Shown here piece by piece: positions 47,648 to 61,200 of a stretch of 64,000 nt of DNA (position 1 is its first letter; each line of letters begins with the position of its first letter). The notes below the pieces were generated by a model. That model ran no database searches, had not been told where the DNA came from, and was given only the letters and a program-made list of their open reading frames with translations. Position numbers and translations under genes: made by a program. Source of the stretch: Cliona cf. orientalis (taxonomy: Eukaryota > Porifera > Demospongiae > Clionaida > Clionaidae); contig OZ005697.1 of assembly GCA_963930775.1 (NCBI GenBank), positions 8,516,292 to 8,580,291 of the forward strand, written 5' to 3'.

Positions 47648-50600
47648 GTACCTGGTATCAGGTAATGTCTAAAAATTTCTACAGATAATCTTGTACTCTG
47701 CATAAGAATGTTCCCTCCATTAGTTAAAACCCCTCTCATATCAAAACTATGAGCTGGGCAGTAGCGATAAACATAGCAGGGTGACCTTCTCTAGCAGAGG
47801 GTGACCGAGAACCAGCGAAGGAGGAAAAATCTAACTGGCTCATGAATAGCCTCTGCAACACAACACTAGATACACATAGAAGCACCAGAACACACAACTT
47901 TTTCCCCAGCCACACATACATATATCCATCACTTCTCAATCAATACCGTATAGCGGGAAATTTTCGTTGGTGCTAATTTTCGTATGATCGGCCAAAACAC
48001 CCTTAGAATAAATTTTCGTATTTTTAAATTTCGTATGCTTGCTGCGGGAGATTGCGCGCATGCGCAGCTGGTAGCGCTCTCACTTACGTGCGGTATACGG
48101 TAACGCTAGCATCACTGATCGTAATCGATGCCGATAGCGGTCCACTGGAATCAGAAAAGTCACTTCGTTTCAACGCCTTGGCAAAGAATCGATAAAGAGA
48201 CATTCAGTGAGCTAGCCTTGCATTTAGCACCTCCAGCTAGCGACCGCGTGTGGCGCGTATAGGTCAAAGGTCACGCACGAAAGGAAAAAAAAATTTCATA
48301 CGTTCAAATTTTCGCAGTTTTTATTTTCGTATAAGGGATGGAGCATACGAAATATACGAAAATTAGCACCATACGAAAATTTCCCGCTATACGGTATGCT
48401 CAACATAGATATACCAAAAGAAATAAGTTACAGAGAGAGAGAGAGAGAGAATCTGAATAACTACTACTAATGCTTCTCAGCACACACACACACACACACA
48501 CACTAAGAGTGGACACACTAAGAGTGGAACATGAAGATAAATGTTGCAGACAAACCCGTGAGCATCTTGAGAGCATAGCCTTGAGATAGGTCGGAGCTGA
48601 GAGTGGTCTCCTCGAGCACTAGGAGGTGGTCTATCTCCTGCGTGATGAGGCTTCCAATGCGAGGGAGGACTCCTCTCATCGCAAGGTAGGACTTCCACTT
48701 GCCGCTGGAGTCGTCGCTGAGCTTGTGTAGCAGCTCGAGGTACTGCTGGGCACGCTCACCAGCCGTACCAACATCATCAAGGAAACTGGAAATTTATAAC
48801 AAAATCATACTTTGAATTGATATGGTATAGTTGGAGGATAGAGATTTTATCATGAATTGGTAAAAGTATATTGGTCACAAAAACTGGGAATCTTGTAACA
48901 TTTTCACAAATTAGGTGCCAAAAATTCAACTACAGCAGCCGTTTCAGTGTAGTGCAGCATTAGGGTGGGCCAGCCAAAATACCCAAGGCACCTGCAAAGG
49001 CACCAGTCACACCAAGGGGCTTCAAGTTCTAAAGCACTTGTATGCACACATAAGCCTACACTTACATACCTGCACAGTAGATCCAGTATCTGTCTCTGCC
49101 TGGCCTCTCCCTGGCAGAGTGAAGCAAGCATGTTGCATGTGGCATGGCGCACTGATTGACTTGATGGATTGAACAGCGTGGAACGAAGCCAAGAAGCTTG
49201 ACGGAGTGTGGAACGGAACTGGGCTTCTGCAAAAAAAAAACAACAAAAGACAGTATTCAATACAACACAGTGAAATGTTTAGGATGGACTGGGGGTGGGC
49301 AGTGGGCTACAATGTATATAGGGTCCCAGCTGCATAGAATTATGTGTACGAGCAAAATTGCCCAGGGAAAAGAGGGCACCTCACTAAAAGTTTTGACAAA
49401 GGTAATAGACAGGTTCCACTGCAGACTGACAGCAGCATCCATTTCTTTACCTTTCTGTGTTTTCATTCTCCAGATGCCAGCATACTTCTGCATGAGCTTG
49501 TAGCGATGTATGTCCTCCTTGCTCATTGCCTGGTGCTGGGCCGCCTCCCTCCATCGCTCAAAGGAGGAGGCACTGGACTCACCGTTGAGCCATTCCGAGG
49601 CTTTGACTCGAATCTGATCCCCCAGCATCGACAGGCTACTCAGCTCCAGCAGAGGCTTCTTCTATAAAAAAAAATTATGTGCAACGGAAATTTTAACGAT
49701 AAAGAAATGCTTTGGCAGCACAGATATTTGGTTAACACTACCTGGGCCCTTTCGGCATTATCTTTAATGTGGTAACCATGTGATCACACAGACTCCACCC
49801 AAACCAAGCCTACCCACTATATGCCCTTCAATTTCCCCTGGGTAGAACCCTGTCATGATTGGGTTAATTACTGAAGCTTGCCTGGTTGTTTTTGCTCATT
49901 GGTTCACTGGGACATATGAGAAAGTCGAGTATCTTGAGGCAGGGCATTGTGATCCCAGCCATCACCGCTGGACTGGGGTGAGACTGTGCCTTACGGAACA
50001 GGCGAAGAACTGAAAAAAAATATCAATATAAAACATTACTGGTACATACATGTATATATGGTAGTATCGCGAGTGTAACCACAATGAAAGATTGAATACT
50101 ACCAAAATGAGCACAAGCTGTACTGGATGGGTAATGAATGTGATATTGTTGTCCACTGACTGACCTGTCCTTAGCCTCTGCTCCCAGCAAGAGTCTTCCA
50201 TCTCGAGAGAGGCAGTCAGCAGCATCATCTCATGACGAACAAGGGAGGCCTGACAATACAAATGTAATTATCATATTACAGTATATTGGAGGAGATTGCC
50301 TGGCTTACCAGGTTGGAGTTGACACGATGGTGGGATAGCTGATCAAGAACTTGGGACAGAATGAATTCGTTTAGTTCACCAGTGGCTCCAGGATCATCTC
50401 TGCAAAATCAATGCAAAATATCATGCATGATTACTAGAACTTTATCAACAAAAAAATTGCATCTGGCAGCACAGGTATATGTACATGTATAGGCCATTAT
50501 CAATTATTCAGTTTATTGCCAAAATCACCCCCCATCGCCATCCATCCCCAATACTATGAGGGTTATCTAGGATTGCCAAAGACAGTCCTAGGACGTCCCC

Positions 50601-52232
50601 AAACCCAAACCCCACCCCCATCCCATACCCTAACACTAACCCAGGACACCTAATGGCAATCCTGGACATGTATGAATACTATATAAGCTAAAATCTGACC
50701 TTGTGATCTGGCATAGCAATTTCCTAATATTCCTCTGCATGAGTGGCCCCCCAGACCTCAGATTGAACTCCATCAGTTCTCTGATGATGCTCTGCTTCAC
50801 CAGTAGCTTCCTGGTCTGTGACTTGAACGATAGTGCCCTCAGCATGGTGATGCAATGCTCCGTGGCAGCAGAGGAACAGCCAAAGCATCGGTCGGGCTGC
50901 TGTTGTTGGACCGTGGAGCTGGGAGTCGGGTACGAGTGGACTGTCGGGAGGGCGGCACCCGAGACCTGAATGATAATGCATTTACACGTACAAGTATATA
51001 CACATACACATGTATGCATCAATATGCAGGTTACTTTGGCATATTTTATAAAGTCATACACGAAGAATACTGGTGAACATTTCCACTGTAACTGGCATAA
51101 ACCACTAATTTTGAGCATAACGTGCATTGTATACATGTTATAGGTGCATGGGGCAGCAAATATTGATCAATACACACACACACATGCCCAAGTTCAACTA
51201 CTGTAGATCGGGAAATTTTTGTCGTTAAATTTTCATTGCTGATCTTTTCCAAGAAAATTGAATATGTGAAATATTTTGTGAGGATTAGTTAATACAATGA
51301 TGTATTACGTACGTTCATGTATGCAATAAAAATTAGACTACACGAAAAGTTAACAAGCGAAAATATTTTACCGGCAAAAATATCCCGATCTACGGTATAT
51401 CACACACACACTTGTACATGTATATACACCTTTGTTCTTGGGGAGAGGACCAGTGTGGCTGATCCTGACTCTGGTAAACCCTCTGCCCCCTCCTCTTCAT
51501 CAGACAGTGACGGTAATCCACCACCCATCTCTACCTTCTGGTCAAACTTGACCAGTTCTCGTCGCGAGGCCAGCACTCCCTGGATGATCTTGCTCAGTTC
51601 GTTGTAGGTCTGCTTGCAGTCGACACAGTAGCGGTGGGCTAACATCTGAATGCCACGATTAACACCACTGTCTCCGGGAAGAACCTAATAATATATCACA
51701 TGAAACGGTGCACGAAATACATGCAAATTTTTAAAAATATTAACTATATCTAAGACATGGACCACCCATAGTTACAATGTACAACTATTTCTACATAATA
51801 GTTGGATGTTGGTTTTGCGTATTATTCTATGAAGCGGCAAAACTGCGAGTAGAATTGCGAAACCAACATCTATTTTGGTAGCAGTCACTACTGATCTGTT
51901 AATATACTAATAACCCTCCATCACCTCTAATTATCCTGCAACTTGGGATTGAAAATTATGTTGCTATAGTAACTGCTACCAAAGACTATTAAAATTCACC
52001 TCTAGCATCAAGCATTGCTATAATTTTTAGTAACAATTGTACCTTTATTCTTCAACTATACCTCCCCATGGTGATAGAGGAGTATAAAGTAGAAAAAACA
52101 GAGGCAAATATTTGCACGCTAAGATAAACTTGCTGTTCCCTCCCTGAGGACCACACCCCCAACCAAGAAAGAGGGTGTGGGACAGTGGAGGGCTCTCTCT
52201 CTCCCTCTCCCTCCCTCCCTCCCTCCCTCCTT

Positions 52233-52268
<36 letters not shown>

Positions 52269-55200
52269 ACCTCTCTCCCTCCCTCCATGTACACACCGTT
52301 CTTGAAGTGGCAATTCCTCCTGCCAGTGACGTTAGATGCTGGTCCAGTTCATTGCGATGCTTCACCAGTAGCTTATACACACTGTCAGCTCTCTCCAGCA
52401 GCGAGTTGATGCTCGATAAAGTCTAAAGAAGAGAGAGATGTACATTTAGCACAAGTATCAACTTCATATTAATTTGTAGTATAACAAGCGATAGGGCTGG
52501 TTGGTAATACAGAAATCCTCAGATTCACAGCACTTTGAGCAATTAAGTATACTATTTTAGCCCATGCAGTATTAATACTTTTAACATAGCATCCAAAAAT
52601 TTTAACAGTCGCCATTTTTTGCCAACAAACCTTGGCTCTGTCATCCTCGCTCTCGATGGGGTCAACAGCCGAGCAAGACCTGGCCTCGAGGAACGTGTCA
52701 AACTTGGCGTACTTGCTGAACCCGCAAGAGTTGCAGAGGAAGGGATCCTTCTCGTCATAGTTGATGGCTCGACACTTGTGGCACTGGTAGACGTTCTCCC
52801 CGCATGTCCCGCACACCCCAGGGTGGGGAGGGACAGAAGCCTGGCACCGCGGACACTGGAGAACCTCCGAACTTCCCTGGAGAGAGGTCGGCAGTAAAAA
52901 AAATTGAAGTTTGCATATTATAGTGTTTGCTTTACCAGAGCTTAGAATACTGAACAAAATACATATTATAGTAGTGACTGTTGGCCTAAGGTACATTACA
53001 AGTGTAGAATCGTAATAAGCCACCATATTATGACTATATTCACTGAAGTTATGTACCTGGAGGTTGTCATAGAAATCAGCAAATTCAATGATGACATTAC
53101 TAGCCACAATCGGAAGAGGAAAGTCAATCTAAGCAGAGGAGAAAATATAATATTAAAATTTTTTAACCGAGGGACAAAATCAATTTTAATAGTTCAGATA
53201 CGTACCTTGATTTCAGTCTGGCCTGCTGTCAGTGAGCAGCTCCTAGCTGTCAGCCAGGTGTTGCGCCTACATGTACAATGTACGTCAAAGAAAAATATCA
53301 GATAGCAATAAAATTATAGGGACCATGGTTGACAGAGTCTGACGTACTTATTCTTGAGTTCAATGACATTCTGCACTGTTCTGTTGCTATAGAACACATT
53401 GACGGTTCGCACCTACGTGTACGTACAAAGTAAGCAGTTATATCAGATAGTCCTTTGAAATCACAATTACAAGTGTCTACTGTACCATTTTAGTTCTCTT
53501 GATGTCTGAGATTCGAAGAATAACTTGCGAGATGTTGTGAGAGCCAACCAGCTTGACCAGGATCATGTTGGGGGTATAGCGGATCTCAGACTTAACTGAC
53601 TGAAGCTTCATCATCTGGAAAGGATCAGCACGTATATACATGTACATGTATATATTCTTAATCTTTCTCTGTACTGTACAACACGCAATAATCTTGAACT
53701 ACCACAGTGTCTCAGGGAAGCGCCCATTCCCAGCTAAGCTAGTGTCCATGTAGAAGGGAGACAATGGACCAGTTTCCACACAACATGCAATATACATGTG
53801 TACATACATCCCGGGGTAAACGCCATTGTGGGCTGAAATTGAGGGTTATGTTACACCCATGGGCACTTACTGTACATATATATACATGTACATGTACCTG
53901 GGAAATTATGGTATATACTAACTGACTCACAGAGTAAGGTACTTCAGGATCGTTGCAGACAAGGCAGGGCTCACTCTCGAGGTAGAATCCCTCAAAGTCG
54001 ACCAGACCCTGGAGCTGGGAGTAGACGTGGGAGTTGGGGTGATGAGCTATCACCTCATTCTGACGCTTCAGCAGAGAAATAGCTCTCTCCACGTACGATT
54101 CACAGAGGGACTCCTGTAATGAGGATACCAAGTAATGATGTTCAAATCTGGGATCCACACAATATACTAACTTTAGTCTACTTTGGGACCAAACTGCAAA
54201 ATTTAATTATGTTGGTTATATGGTAGCTTCATATCCTCCATTCTTAGCGTTTTTGCCCGTGAATGAGATTTGAAAATACTGCTCAGATTAATGGTGCTCA
54301 GCAATTTGGGTATAGACTTTTTAGTCTTCACAGGAAACGATTCAGGCAAGGAAATACTCATCATTGCACCATAAAGATAACATCATACTCTATTTTCTCA
54401 CTACTTATAACCCCTAGCATAAGCTAGAGAAAGAGGAGAGAGCAAAGACAGAGAGAAAGAGAGAGAGGGGGGGAAGAGGAATGCACCTTTTCCAACACTT
54501 GAGGCGTGCTGATAGTCATAAAGCCGAGGAGGTCCACAAACTGAGTAGCCTTCTGTCCATAGGTAGGCACACTCGGCCAAAGCTTCCACAACTGATCAAT
54601 GAGCTGAACCTGCTCCCCTGACTGGCTATACTGGTAGAGCGTGTACAACAGTTTGTGAGCTTGCCAGCGTAGGGAACTGGAGTTGGACTGAAGCAGGAAA
54701 AGCTGGATGAACTGGTTTAGGGTCTTTTCGTCCACAAATGATAGGAACATCTGGACAAGAGCTGTGCACACTTCTTTGTTAGGCTCGGCTGTGCACGATA
54801 AGAGAGAGAGAGAGAGACAGAGGGGGGGGAGGTGAAAGAAAAAGAGCGAGAGTGAGGAGAAAATATGAAGAGAAGAGAGACAAGATAACATGAAAACTGA
54901 CAAAATTCTTTTAATAGCTATTGTTGATATCTCACCAGATTTGGCCTTCTCTTTCCCTTCCTTTGCCTTTTGTTCTTTCTTAGCCTTCTCCTCCTCCTTG
55001 GCGGCTCCTCCCTTCTTCTTGTGACCAGCCAACACTGCTGCTATCACTGCATCCTTACTCTCCGGCTTGGCAGCTGGGATGCCAGAGAGAGCCGTGTGGA
55101 TCAGCTGGAGAAGCAGCGACACAAGACCTTGGTCCAGCACAAAGCAGGCTTGCAGCAAGTAGGGAAGAGTATCTACAAGCAGCATAAAATAATCACATAT

Positions 55201-58200
55201 ATTATACCAGTTCTAAAATTCACTAAGCCATACAATGTAATATCCAAGTATAATACTATCCAGTACTGTTACGAAATTTTATTGCAACCTTACATAAAAA
55301 TATTCAATGTGTTATGAGAGGCTGGTAAAATAATCTAACATATTATTGTTTGCATTTTTCAAGCTTTTACTCTAAGATATACACACACATAATAATATGC
55401 TATTTTCTCTCCATTACTTTTCTCAGTATGGCAGAAAGTCTGCCAGTTGCTAGTCCTAGAGGAGGCAATCTCATCACAAGCCTTCAGCTGATCGATCAGT
55501 CTCAGCGTCATCTTGTAGTCGAGGTGCACAGGCATCCTGGTGGGGTTCTCGGGGTCAATCTGGCAAATATTCGTGATAGCCTTCATGTGGTTCCTCAGAG
55601 CATGCATGTCCCGTGTGAGACGGTACTCCTCCTTCGAGCCACAAATGTGTAGCAAGAGCTGATGTATGTGTGTGTACGTGTATGTATGTAATTGCATTGT
55701 CGGTGGAGCACATGCAAGTCACATGATCTAGTGAATACAATGGAGCAATTAACATAAATGTACCTTTCTGACATGCCTTCTACCAATGCCACTGGTCTGA
55801 GCAACATTTAGCATGAACTGCATGGACGTTTTGACGTAAAAATAATATTTGTTCATTTTCTTTGTATATGATTATGTTAAACTATTGCTCTTACATTACA
55901 GAGTGTATCGATCCACTCCGGTCCAAATTCAGGGCTCGGTAGATACTTAGTCGTTTCACTGGTCTTCTTTAGCTGTAGACACACACACAGGCAAAAATTA
56001 ACAGAATATCCAGATTCAGCTCAGGAGCGCATAATGAGCCAGAATGAATCGTGCAGAGTATACAACTGTAGGAGTGACAGTTATACTTGCTTACCTGGCA
56101 TGGGAGAACAAGTAGCAGCTCGGCCAATAACTGCCCATAGGCCGCAAAGATATCTGTACTATGACCTTTGATGTACTGCCGTTGGAAGAATGGGCTGAGG
56201 TCGTCAAGAGGGTTGATGAACTGACTGTCCGATGCGGGCTCCTACGATTAACAATTAATCATGAGTTAATAAGCAGAATTACTAATTGATTGGACCAACC
56301 AAAAGAAATTATACTACCAAATTGGACTGTACTTATTCTAATTGAACGCATGATAAAATATAATGCAAAGAAATTACCATTACCCAATTCTCAATGTATG
56401 GAGCGACTGACGATCTTCACCGGAAAAACGTGCATTTTTCATTAAGTACGGTCACTCATCAACATTTCCAAGTCCCAAATTCATTGTATTCTAATGTAAT
56501 GTTTACCGATTTGCTACCCATAGCTACGTAAGAAGTCACATAATGAACTCAGAACAAGTGGCACATTTAATATATAACATGAATGATCCTTACATTAACC
56601 CATATTTCACAGAGCTGCTTATCCAGTAGCACTGTACCCTTGAGGTTAGTTTTTGCAAGTAATTGACAGCACACAATAACAATTATGCATACATTATCAT
56701 TATTATACGTAGTAAAGAGCTGTAAAAATCTGAGCTAAAAAATCTTTAATTTCTATACTGTTACATATTAGAGTCAAACTGCACACAGCTGTATTGACGC
56801 ATTATAGCAAAATTAGCAGTAGCCAATCGCATGGAACCTAAACCAAGCATAACCAGGAACTCCCTCTGGAACCAGAACATAGACGAGCTTATTGGAAGGC
56901 ACAGGGAACCACATATTGTCACTATTGATGCTGAAGGCCACCTGCTCGTGCCCTATGACAAAAAGGTGTTGGGCGAGTCGCTTCTCATCAACGTACACAA
57001 ATACTGACACATCCATGAATACTGATGGACTGTAAGTATTTCCACTGAAGACCGTGGCATAGATCAAGAACTGGGTGGCAGTGTCTGGAACTAGGTTCGC
57101 AATGCTGAACTGATAGAGCCCTGGGCGATTCAAACTTTCTCTTCCAATAACATTATTTTTGTCAATAGGCATCCAAACTACAAAAAAAAGTGGAGGTGTT
57201 CGTCAAAAATCATAAATACATGTATTTTTGGCTTCATGTGTAAGACTATCTTACGTATCTACCTGAACAGCAGTTAGCAGAGGTGAAAGTCAGCAGTCCA
57301 AGTAAGGTCAGTGCTGCAAGAGCAACTTTCATCATGGTGAAGGTATAAGCTTTTCTTATTGATATGTAGGTTATATCTGCATTCACTTGCTACTCCTATG
57401 CAGTTTCTGGGCCCGTTTTATACCATATGGTTTTGCTTATTTGTGCGCACAGTTTTTGGAACCGTTACACATGCAAAAATCATAGGATGGGTAGGAATAA
57501 AACAATCAATGCACTGTACATTTAAAATCTGTTCTACAGTACATGTACGTGATCAAGTCCTTGTGAAAATTTGTTGTACTGAACTCCAAACAGATCAAGA
57601 AGAGTGTTGTTTACATGAAGCCTTGCTTTGTCAAATTTCACACGCCCAAAACACTTAAAAGTTGCAGACGTGACAGCATATGGGGACAGAAAATCTTCCA
57701 AAGAAATAAGACCTTCAAACAATAACAGATAAGAAACTGCAACTAGTGACAAACCACCAAGTGTAATAAAACACCTCCTTCGTCTAGCAAATTCTGAGCT
57801 AACACTGCTTCCATGTCAATTCCGTCCATACACCAGTATTTACTAGTTGATTGTTGACAATATAACACACTACAGAGATCTGACCCATATATCATTTTAA
57901 TATTACTGCAGATCGTTTTGATGGTCGGAAATTTATCGTCAAATTACATAATGCTTTATTAAGACCAGTGCATGAGCCATAATACTATTATTGTTAGAAT
58001 TCATAATTGAATAGTTAAATGTTGATTTATTTCTATACTGTTATACATTAGTGTCAAATTGCACCCAGCTGTATCAAAGTATATGTATTATAGCAAAGTC
58101 AGCAGTAGCCAATCGCATGAAGTATAAATCCAGCAAAACCAGGCACTCCCACTGGAACCTGGACATAGACGAGCTTATTGGAAGGAACTGGGAACCACAT

Positions 58201-61200
58201 ATTGTCAGTATTGCTGCTGTATGCCTCCTGCTGGTACCCTGTAACGTAAAGGTGCTGGGCAAGTCGCTTGTCATCGACATACACGAACACCGACACATCT
58301 ATGAATATCGTTGGACCGTAGGTATTTCCACTGTAGACCGTAGCATAGATCAAGAACTGGGTGGCAGTGTCTGGGACTATGTTCGCAATGCTGAACTGAT
58401 ATAGCTCTGGGTGATTTAACTTTGCACTTCCAATATGTTTGTCAATAGGCATCCAAACTATAAAAAAAGTGGTGGTGGTGTTCGTCAAAAATCATAAATA
58501 TTTTTGGCTTCGTGTGTAAGATTATCTTACGTATCTACCTGAACAGCAGTTAGCAGAGGTTAAAGTCAGCAGCCCAAGTAAGGTCAGTGCTGCAAGAGCA
58601 ACTTTCATCATGGTGGAGGTATAAGCTTTTCTTATTGATATGTAGGTTGTATCTGCATTCACTTGCTGCTCCTATGCTCAGTTTCTGGGCCCGTTTTATA
58701 CCATACGGTTTTGCTTATTTGTATGCACAGTTTTATATATGCAAAAATCATAGGATGGGTAGGCATAAAACAATCACTGCACTGTACATTTAAAATCTGT
58801 TCTACAGTACATGTTGTGATGTACGTGATCAAGTCCTTGTGAAAATTTGTTGTACTGAACTCCAAACAGATCATCCAATAGATGTTGTTTACATGAAGCC
58901 TTGCTTTGTCAAATTTCACACGCCCAAAACACTTAAAGTTGCAGATTTGACAGCATATGGGGACAGAAAATCTTCCAAAAGAAATAAGACCTTCAAACAA
59001 TAACAGAGATAAGAAACTGTCTCCATCTCACAGGGGATCATCCACCCACTCATGGAGTCAGTGGGTGTGGTCAAGGTGGGCACAGTTGTGATATAATAGC
59101 CATATTACTACGCTGAAAATTGAATTCCACATTATTACGCATAGTATTATGTACCTCATTGCACAATGTTCACATAATATAGATGGTTATCATGCCGAGA
59201 TCTTCAGGTACGGTGATTCACAAAATATATTATTGCATCTTTCTTTCTCATACAAGCAGTGCTATAGTCAAAAGGTAATAAATTGCACATGATGTACTTC
59301 TACAATACACACTACTGTATATGAAAGTATTATATTATTGCAACTATCACTAAGTTAGTACAACTGGGGAGCACATAATATTCAGTTCAAGGAAGTAGTC
59401 ACAAATCAACGATATCCAATCGCATGCAGGCGAGAAGAACAATTTGGAATAGTAACTGGCACAACATCCACGTGGATCTGCCTGTCAGCAGGCATCGGGA
59501 ACCACATGTTGTCAGAGTTGGTGTTCCAAGCACTCTGATGATAACTATGTACACGTAGGAACTTTTCAAATCTTATACCACCATGCTCCACATAGAATAT
59601 GATATTATCAGATATATCATTAACACTAGTTCCACAATCCATTGAGGCATAGAGCAGAAACTCGCTCGCAGAGTTGGGAATGATGTCAGGAATTTGAAAG
59701 TGAAAGGTGGTACCAGGGGTAAAATTTGCTTGTCCTATTTCAGTCCTATTCACTGGTGTCCAAGTAGCTGAATAGAGAACATAAGACCTAATTATCAACT
59801 CTTGGTAACACACACAAACAAGCATAACTGTACCAAAGTGATTCTGAAGACTGTTAACAATATCATCACGCATCCCAACGAGGAGAGTATCGTTGACAAT
59901 CCTCTCAACTAGTTCAGTGAGAACTTGGATATTGCTGAACTGACAGTTGCAGGCACGACAATTCTCACCGTACACAGAGCCAATGGAAAATAGAGCAGCG
60001 AGCAGCAGTAAGCAAATCATTGTCAATCTAGCCAGGATTATCAATGACTGTGCACTCTATCTAAGCAGTTCATATACGTATATAGCCATTAGATGGGATG
60101 GAAATCTCCAAATTCCTGTCATTTTTAACAGTGTGTAGTCATGAGCATATTCACAACATGGGGGGGGGGGGGGGGGGGTAATCCACTAGGAATAACTTGT
60201 TTGTCCCTGCATAAACTGTCCTACGGACTTCATATACCAATGGGATCGGAGGCTCATACATGTACTTCTTACCCTCGTAATAAGACTTGAAGATATTGTG
60301 TCATGATGTAACATGTAATAGTTTGTTAATAAGGTGGCACACCCAATATTGTGGTTTAGAATATAGTTGTAACAAATATTGTGATCTGATTGGTCACTCA
60401 GAGGTCTCTATTTCTCATAGAGACCTACATGTTTTTATAGACTTTGGTAGCAGTTACCATAGCAACCGGCCATTTATAGTTATATTATTCATTTATTTTC
60501 ACCCCTGAATTGTCCCTTTCTTTTTAGCTGTTCAGCCTGAATATCTTTCAGGTTATCATCAAGTCCACCCAGAAGGTGACTGGTTCACTCAGGAGCTGCT
60601 AAAGGTGAAGAACCTTGCCCATCAAATACAGTACAGTATCAATCTTGACAATATTTAAATATGTAGGTAAGTATTTATATACATAGCTCCTAGACGTTGG
60701 CATTACTCGTATACACATCTTATGCATACACAGTACAGAATATTACAATAATATTATGGTAGCTCCCCCTTTCGTGCTTTAACAGCTACTTACGTCAACT
60801 GCTTCAACACTGCGTGGCTTGTCAACGATGGCACAGAGAGTCCTCCGACAGAACAGCATGACCTGGGACTCCCTCAGCAGAGTTCGAGCTGTCAGGAACC
60901 ACAGCATATCTGAAGCCTGAGACGACTGAAAGAAGATGAAAACCTCCATAAAATGCACATTCATATGTATATCACTACCATATGACATTACACACAGTAA
61001 TTGCTAACAAAATAGGACAAGCAATTGTGGAAAAATAATCTTTCTACAGTCTTAAACTCAATTCCTGAAAAAATGCCCCAATCTATATTTCCTAACATAA
61101 ATTCTACACCTGTCCTTGTACCTATGAATTCCTACCAGAGAGGTTTCTCTACCAGTCACCCCACTACTAACCTTGGCCTCCTCTCCCTTTCCTTTCTTCC

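Noticed and set aside
59768-59833. Coding insert in the head-B protein at 59406-60044
   Set aside because: The segment is open but has GTACAG at its start and TATTCAG at its end, interrupts the conserved ATWTPV junction, and matches the phase-1 intron of paralogues.
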